A stretch of 64,000 nucleotides of DNA, taken from NCBI GenBank assembly GCA_016191345.1, contig JACPOU010000037.1, forward strand, positions 93,598-157,597. Reading direction: 5' to 3'. Shown here piece by piece: positions 61,972 through 64,000 of this stretch (the first letter of the stretch is position 1; every line of letters begins with the position of its first letter). The notes under the pieces were generated by a model. It was given only the letters and a program-made list of their open reading frames with translations. It was not told the DNA's origin and made no database searches. Both the position numbers and the translations under genes were made by a program. This DNA is from Chloroflexota bacterium. GTDB lineage: Bacteria > Chloroflexota > Limnocylindria > Limnocylindrales > CSP1-4.

Positions 61972-62937
61972 TCAACCGGCGCCGGCCTGGTCCGCAGCCG
62001 GCGCAAGGGCCTCGAGGGCGAGGTTGAGCCGGCCACGGGCCTGCTCGATGGCGATGACGGCCTGGTTGAGTCCGCCGCGGCCGATGTCGGCGACGATGAC
62101 GACGAGGGCCCGGGTGTCCGGCGGCAGGAGGGCCCGCGCACGGCCCTCCTCGGCGTAGGCGTCGCGGACCGCCGGGGTGACCAGGCCGTTGGCGTCCCAC
62201 AGGGCCCGGTAGAGGGTCGCCAGCGCCTCGTCGTAGCGCCGGTTGCGGCCGATCCAGTCGTCGAGCGTGGAGACGTCCGCGGTATTCGCGAGCTGGTCGC
62301 GGATCTCGGTGGCCCGGTCGAGCATCCCGGTCGCCTGGGCGAGGATCGCGATCGCGCCCTCGTAGTTCTGGGCCCGGCCCTCCGCCGCCGCGGCGGCCAC
62401 GGTGATGTCGTGCCGCGACAGCAGGCCGATGACGTCGGACGCGGCCAGGCTCCCGGCGGTGAGGAGGGCCCACGACCGGCCGAGGCCCTCGGTCGCCTCG
62501 AGCGCCGCGAGCATCGCCGCGCGCCGGCCGATCACGTCGCCGCTGTACGCGATGCCATCGCCGGGGCTGTCGCCGGGGAGCGCGTCGAGGTCGGCCCGCA
62601 GCTCCGCGGAGGCGTCGCGGATCGCCCTGGCAACGCCGGCGCCGTCGTCGAGCGCGGCCTTGAACGGCGCCTGGTCGTCCGAGGTCACGGCGGCGAGCGC
62701 GCCTCGAGCCAGGACCGACAGGCGATCGACATCGGCGGCCACGGCGACGAGGTCGGCCTGGGCCTGCACCAGCGATGGTTCCAGCGCCTGGTCGCCGTGC
62801 CACGTCAGCTCGGCACGGGCGGCCGTCCCGGGCGGGTGCGACCACTGAGCGACGATCCCGGCGCCACCGAAGGCGAGCACGAGGATCGCGAGCACCCAGG
62901 CGGCCGTGAGGCCGATCCGCCGGACGTTGTCGATCAC
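61972..62937 (-). CDS. Membrane-anchored helical protein, unknown
   Basis: A 321-residue protein with one membrane helix at about 9-28 (AWVLAILVLAFGGAGI) and a mostly helical rest, expected outside the cytoplasm. No family is recognised; the repeated Ala, Asp and Leu pattern recalls helical-bundle sensor or binding domains. The GTG at 62937 is 6 nt after TACGCT. Separate from pepA by 110 bp. Confidence 0.7.
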   Translation of the reverse strand: MIDNVRRIGLTAAWVLAILVLAFGGAGIVAQWSHPPGTAARAELTWHGDQALEPSLVQAQADLVAVAADVDRLSVLARGALAAVTSDDQAPFKAALDDGAGVARAIRDASAELRADLDALPGDSPGDGIAYSGDVIGRRAAMLAALEATEGLGRSWALLTAGSLAASDVIGLLSRHDITVAAAAAEGRAQNYEGAIAILAQATGMLDRATEIRDQLANTADVSTLDDWIGRNRRYDEALATLYRALWDANGLVTPAVRDAYAEEGRARALLPPDTRALVVIVADIGRGGLNQAVIAIEQARGRLNLALEALAPAADQAGAG

Positions 62938-62943
62938 CGGCGG

Positions 62944-62949
62944 AGCGTA
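62944..62949 (-). promoter_or_regulatory. Leaderless-type -10 (TACGCT)
   Basis: TACGCT lies 6 nt before the GTG at 62937. No Shine-Dalgarno sequence is present. Confidence 0.5.
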
Positions 62950-62980
62950 CCGCGCCGGGCGGCTGCGGAACGCGCGGCCT

Positions 62981-63931
62981 TCAGGCCAGGTCCGGCTCCT
63001 GGGCCCGGGGCTTCCGGCGCAGGTGTCCGAGGCCGCCGGCCATGTCCCGCGGCTCGAACCCGAAGGCATCACGGACGGACGTCAGCGGCCCGACGTTGTC
63101 CAGCTTCAGCTGGCGGAGCTGGTCCGTCGCGACGGGGAACGGCAGCCGGACGCGCTCGGCGGCGCCGGCGACGAGGCGGATCAGCGGGACCGGCATCGGG
63201 ACGATGACCCGCCGGGAGCCCATGCCCCGGAGGACCTCCTCGAGGATCTCGCGATAGGTCCAGTAGCGCGGCCCGCCGAGCTGGATCGAGCGCCCCGTGG
63301 TCGAGGCCGGGTCCGCGATCGAGGCGACGACGGCCCGGGCGAGGTCCTCGATCGCGAGCGGCTGGAACCGTGCCGCGCCCGAACCGGGCATCGGCACGAC
63401 GACGGGGCTGATCCGGACGAGGCCCGCGAGGATGTTGAAGAACCCGTCGCGCGGGCCGTAGAGGAGGGACGGCTCGAGGATCGTCCACTCGAGCCCGCTG
63501 GCCGCGACGATCGCCTCCGCCCGGGCCTTGGAGGCCGCGTAGTGGAGCGAGGGGTCGTCGGCGACCCCGAGCGCGCCGAGGTGGACGAGCCGCCGGATCC
63601 CGGCCGTCGCCATCGCCGCGACGAGGTTCCGGGTCCCCTCCGTGTTCACGAGCCGCAGCGAAGCGCCGTTGTCCCAGTCGCGGGGCAGGGCGACGAGGTG
63701 GACGACGGCGTCGACACCGGCGAGGGCCGGGACGAGCGTCGCGAGCTCGGTCACGTCGCCGGCGCGGAGCTCCACGGCCTGACGCTGGCCGGCCGGCAGC
63801 CGTGCCAGGACCCGCTCCCCCGCCGCCCGTGACCGGACGAGCGCCACGACGCGGTGGCCGGCATCGAGCAGCGCCGGGGTGACGTGACTGCCGACGAAGC
63901 CGGAAGCGCCGGTGACGAGGATGGTGGACAT
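62981..63931 (-). CDS. NAD(P)-binding NDUFA9-like protein (atypical SDR)
   Basis: A 316-residue Rossmann protein of the atypical short-chain dehydrogenase group near complex I subunit NDUFA9: TGASGFVGSHV (NAD-binding, 7-17), a VVHLVALP strand, HYAASKARAE with the YxxxK-like pair, and EPSLLYGPRDGFFNILAG. It may act as NAD(P)-binding chaperone or ubiquinone-related factor; no enzymatic activity can be assigned. ATG has GAGG about 11 nt upstream. Next gene upstream lies outside the window. Confidence 0.88.
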   Translation of the reverse strand: MSTILVTGASGFVGSHVTPALLDAGHRVVALVRSRAAGERVLARLPAGQRQAVELRAGDVTELATLVPALAGVDAVVHLVALPRDWDNGASLRLVNTEGTRNLVAAMATAGIRRLVHLGALGVADDPSLHYAASKARAEAIVAASGLEWTILEPSLLYGPRDGFFNILAGLVRISPVVVPMPGSGAARFQPLAIEDLARAVVASIADPASTTGRSIQLGGPRYWTYREILEEVLRGMGSRRVIVPMPVPLIRLVAGAAERVRLPFPVATDQLRQLKLDNVGPLTSVRDAFGFEPRDMAGGLGHLRRKPRAQEPDLA

Positions 63932-64000
63932 GGCTCGAGACCTCGGAGGCCGGCGACCGGGCCGGCGGGGCGCCGCGAGATGCGCGGCTCGCCATCCCTT

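Overview
This is a 64 kb stretch of a very GC-rich, gene-dense bacterial chromosome. It holds one tRNA gene, no rRNA, no insertion sequence and no phage genes. Two F420-type luciferase-like oxidoreductases, a Ku/LigD repair pair, small Tat and prepilin-peptidase proteins, a heterodimeric ABC exporter and the gene styles suggest a soil or freshwater Chloroflexota bacterium (Limnocylindria/Ellin6529-like), with Actinomycetota as the main alternative. That assignment is inference. A striking shared feature is that at least 16 genes carry a TANNNT -10 hexamer 6-8 nt before the start codon, as expected for leaderless mRNAs. Genes inside operons or with leaders show Shine-Dalgarno sequences instead.

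Layout. 1-8.7 kb: an AcuC/HDAC-like deacetylase (cut by the window edge), a TatA-like protein, a Nudix protein with a degenerate metallo-beta-lactamase-like tail, a YyaL/Spata20 thioredoxin-domain protein, an orphan C39-like protease, a MerR/MFS pair and an F420-type oxidoreductase. 8.7-13.9 kb: DNA ligase D, Ku and an uncharacterised PD-(D/E)XK nuclease-like protein, all on the minus strand, probably an NHEJ island. 13.9-14.3 kb: a repeat-rich intergenic region with two long inverted repeats and a 17-bp tandem array. 14.3-29.2 kb: a purine-degradation region with guanine deaminase, three-subunit xanthine dehydrogenase plus a small membrane protein, uricase, HIU hydrolase, OHCU decarboxylase, a hydantoinase/allantoinase-type amidohydrolase, a DUF3830 protein, malate synthase and a GlcD-type oxidase. 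The last two can handle glyoxylate and glycolate. A VapBC-like toxin-antitoxin pair and a D-aminoacylase-like hydrolase lie among them.

29.2-37.2 kb: a surface gluzincin lipoprotein, BioY, a FtsX/LolD-type ABC system, a CAP-domain exoprotein and a second F420-type oxidoreductase. 37.3-41.8 kb: tRNA-His, then an operon of a MarR regulator and two ABC half-exporters whose site degeneracies are complementary. 42-45.8 kb: a polysaccharide operon (NTP_transf_5 nucleotidyltransferase, O-antigen ligase, and a GT4 glycosyltransferase interrupted by a one-base frameshift). Two of these genes carry 15-bp in-frame minisatellites. 46-50.8 kb: a lipoprotein, HAD hydrolase, lone MalK-type ATPase, Nudix hydrolase, tandem GNAT protein and TPR protein.

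50.8-58.1 kb: a probable operon of GlgC, a YbjN-like protein, two tandem membrane-anchored HExxH proteins of an unfamiliar type, and nicotinate phosphoribosyltransferase. 58.1-64 kb: an M23 coiled-coil murein hydrolase, a prepilin peptidase, leucyl aminopeptidase, a membrane-anchored helical protein and an NDUFA9-like NAD(P)-binding protein. The most promising undescribed items are the paired HExxH-x14-E membrane metallopeptidases, the nuclease-like gene beside Ku, the small membrane protein embedded in the xanthine dehydrogenase operon, and the long inverted repeats near 14.1 kb.
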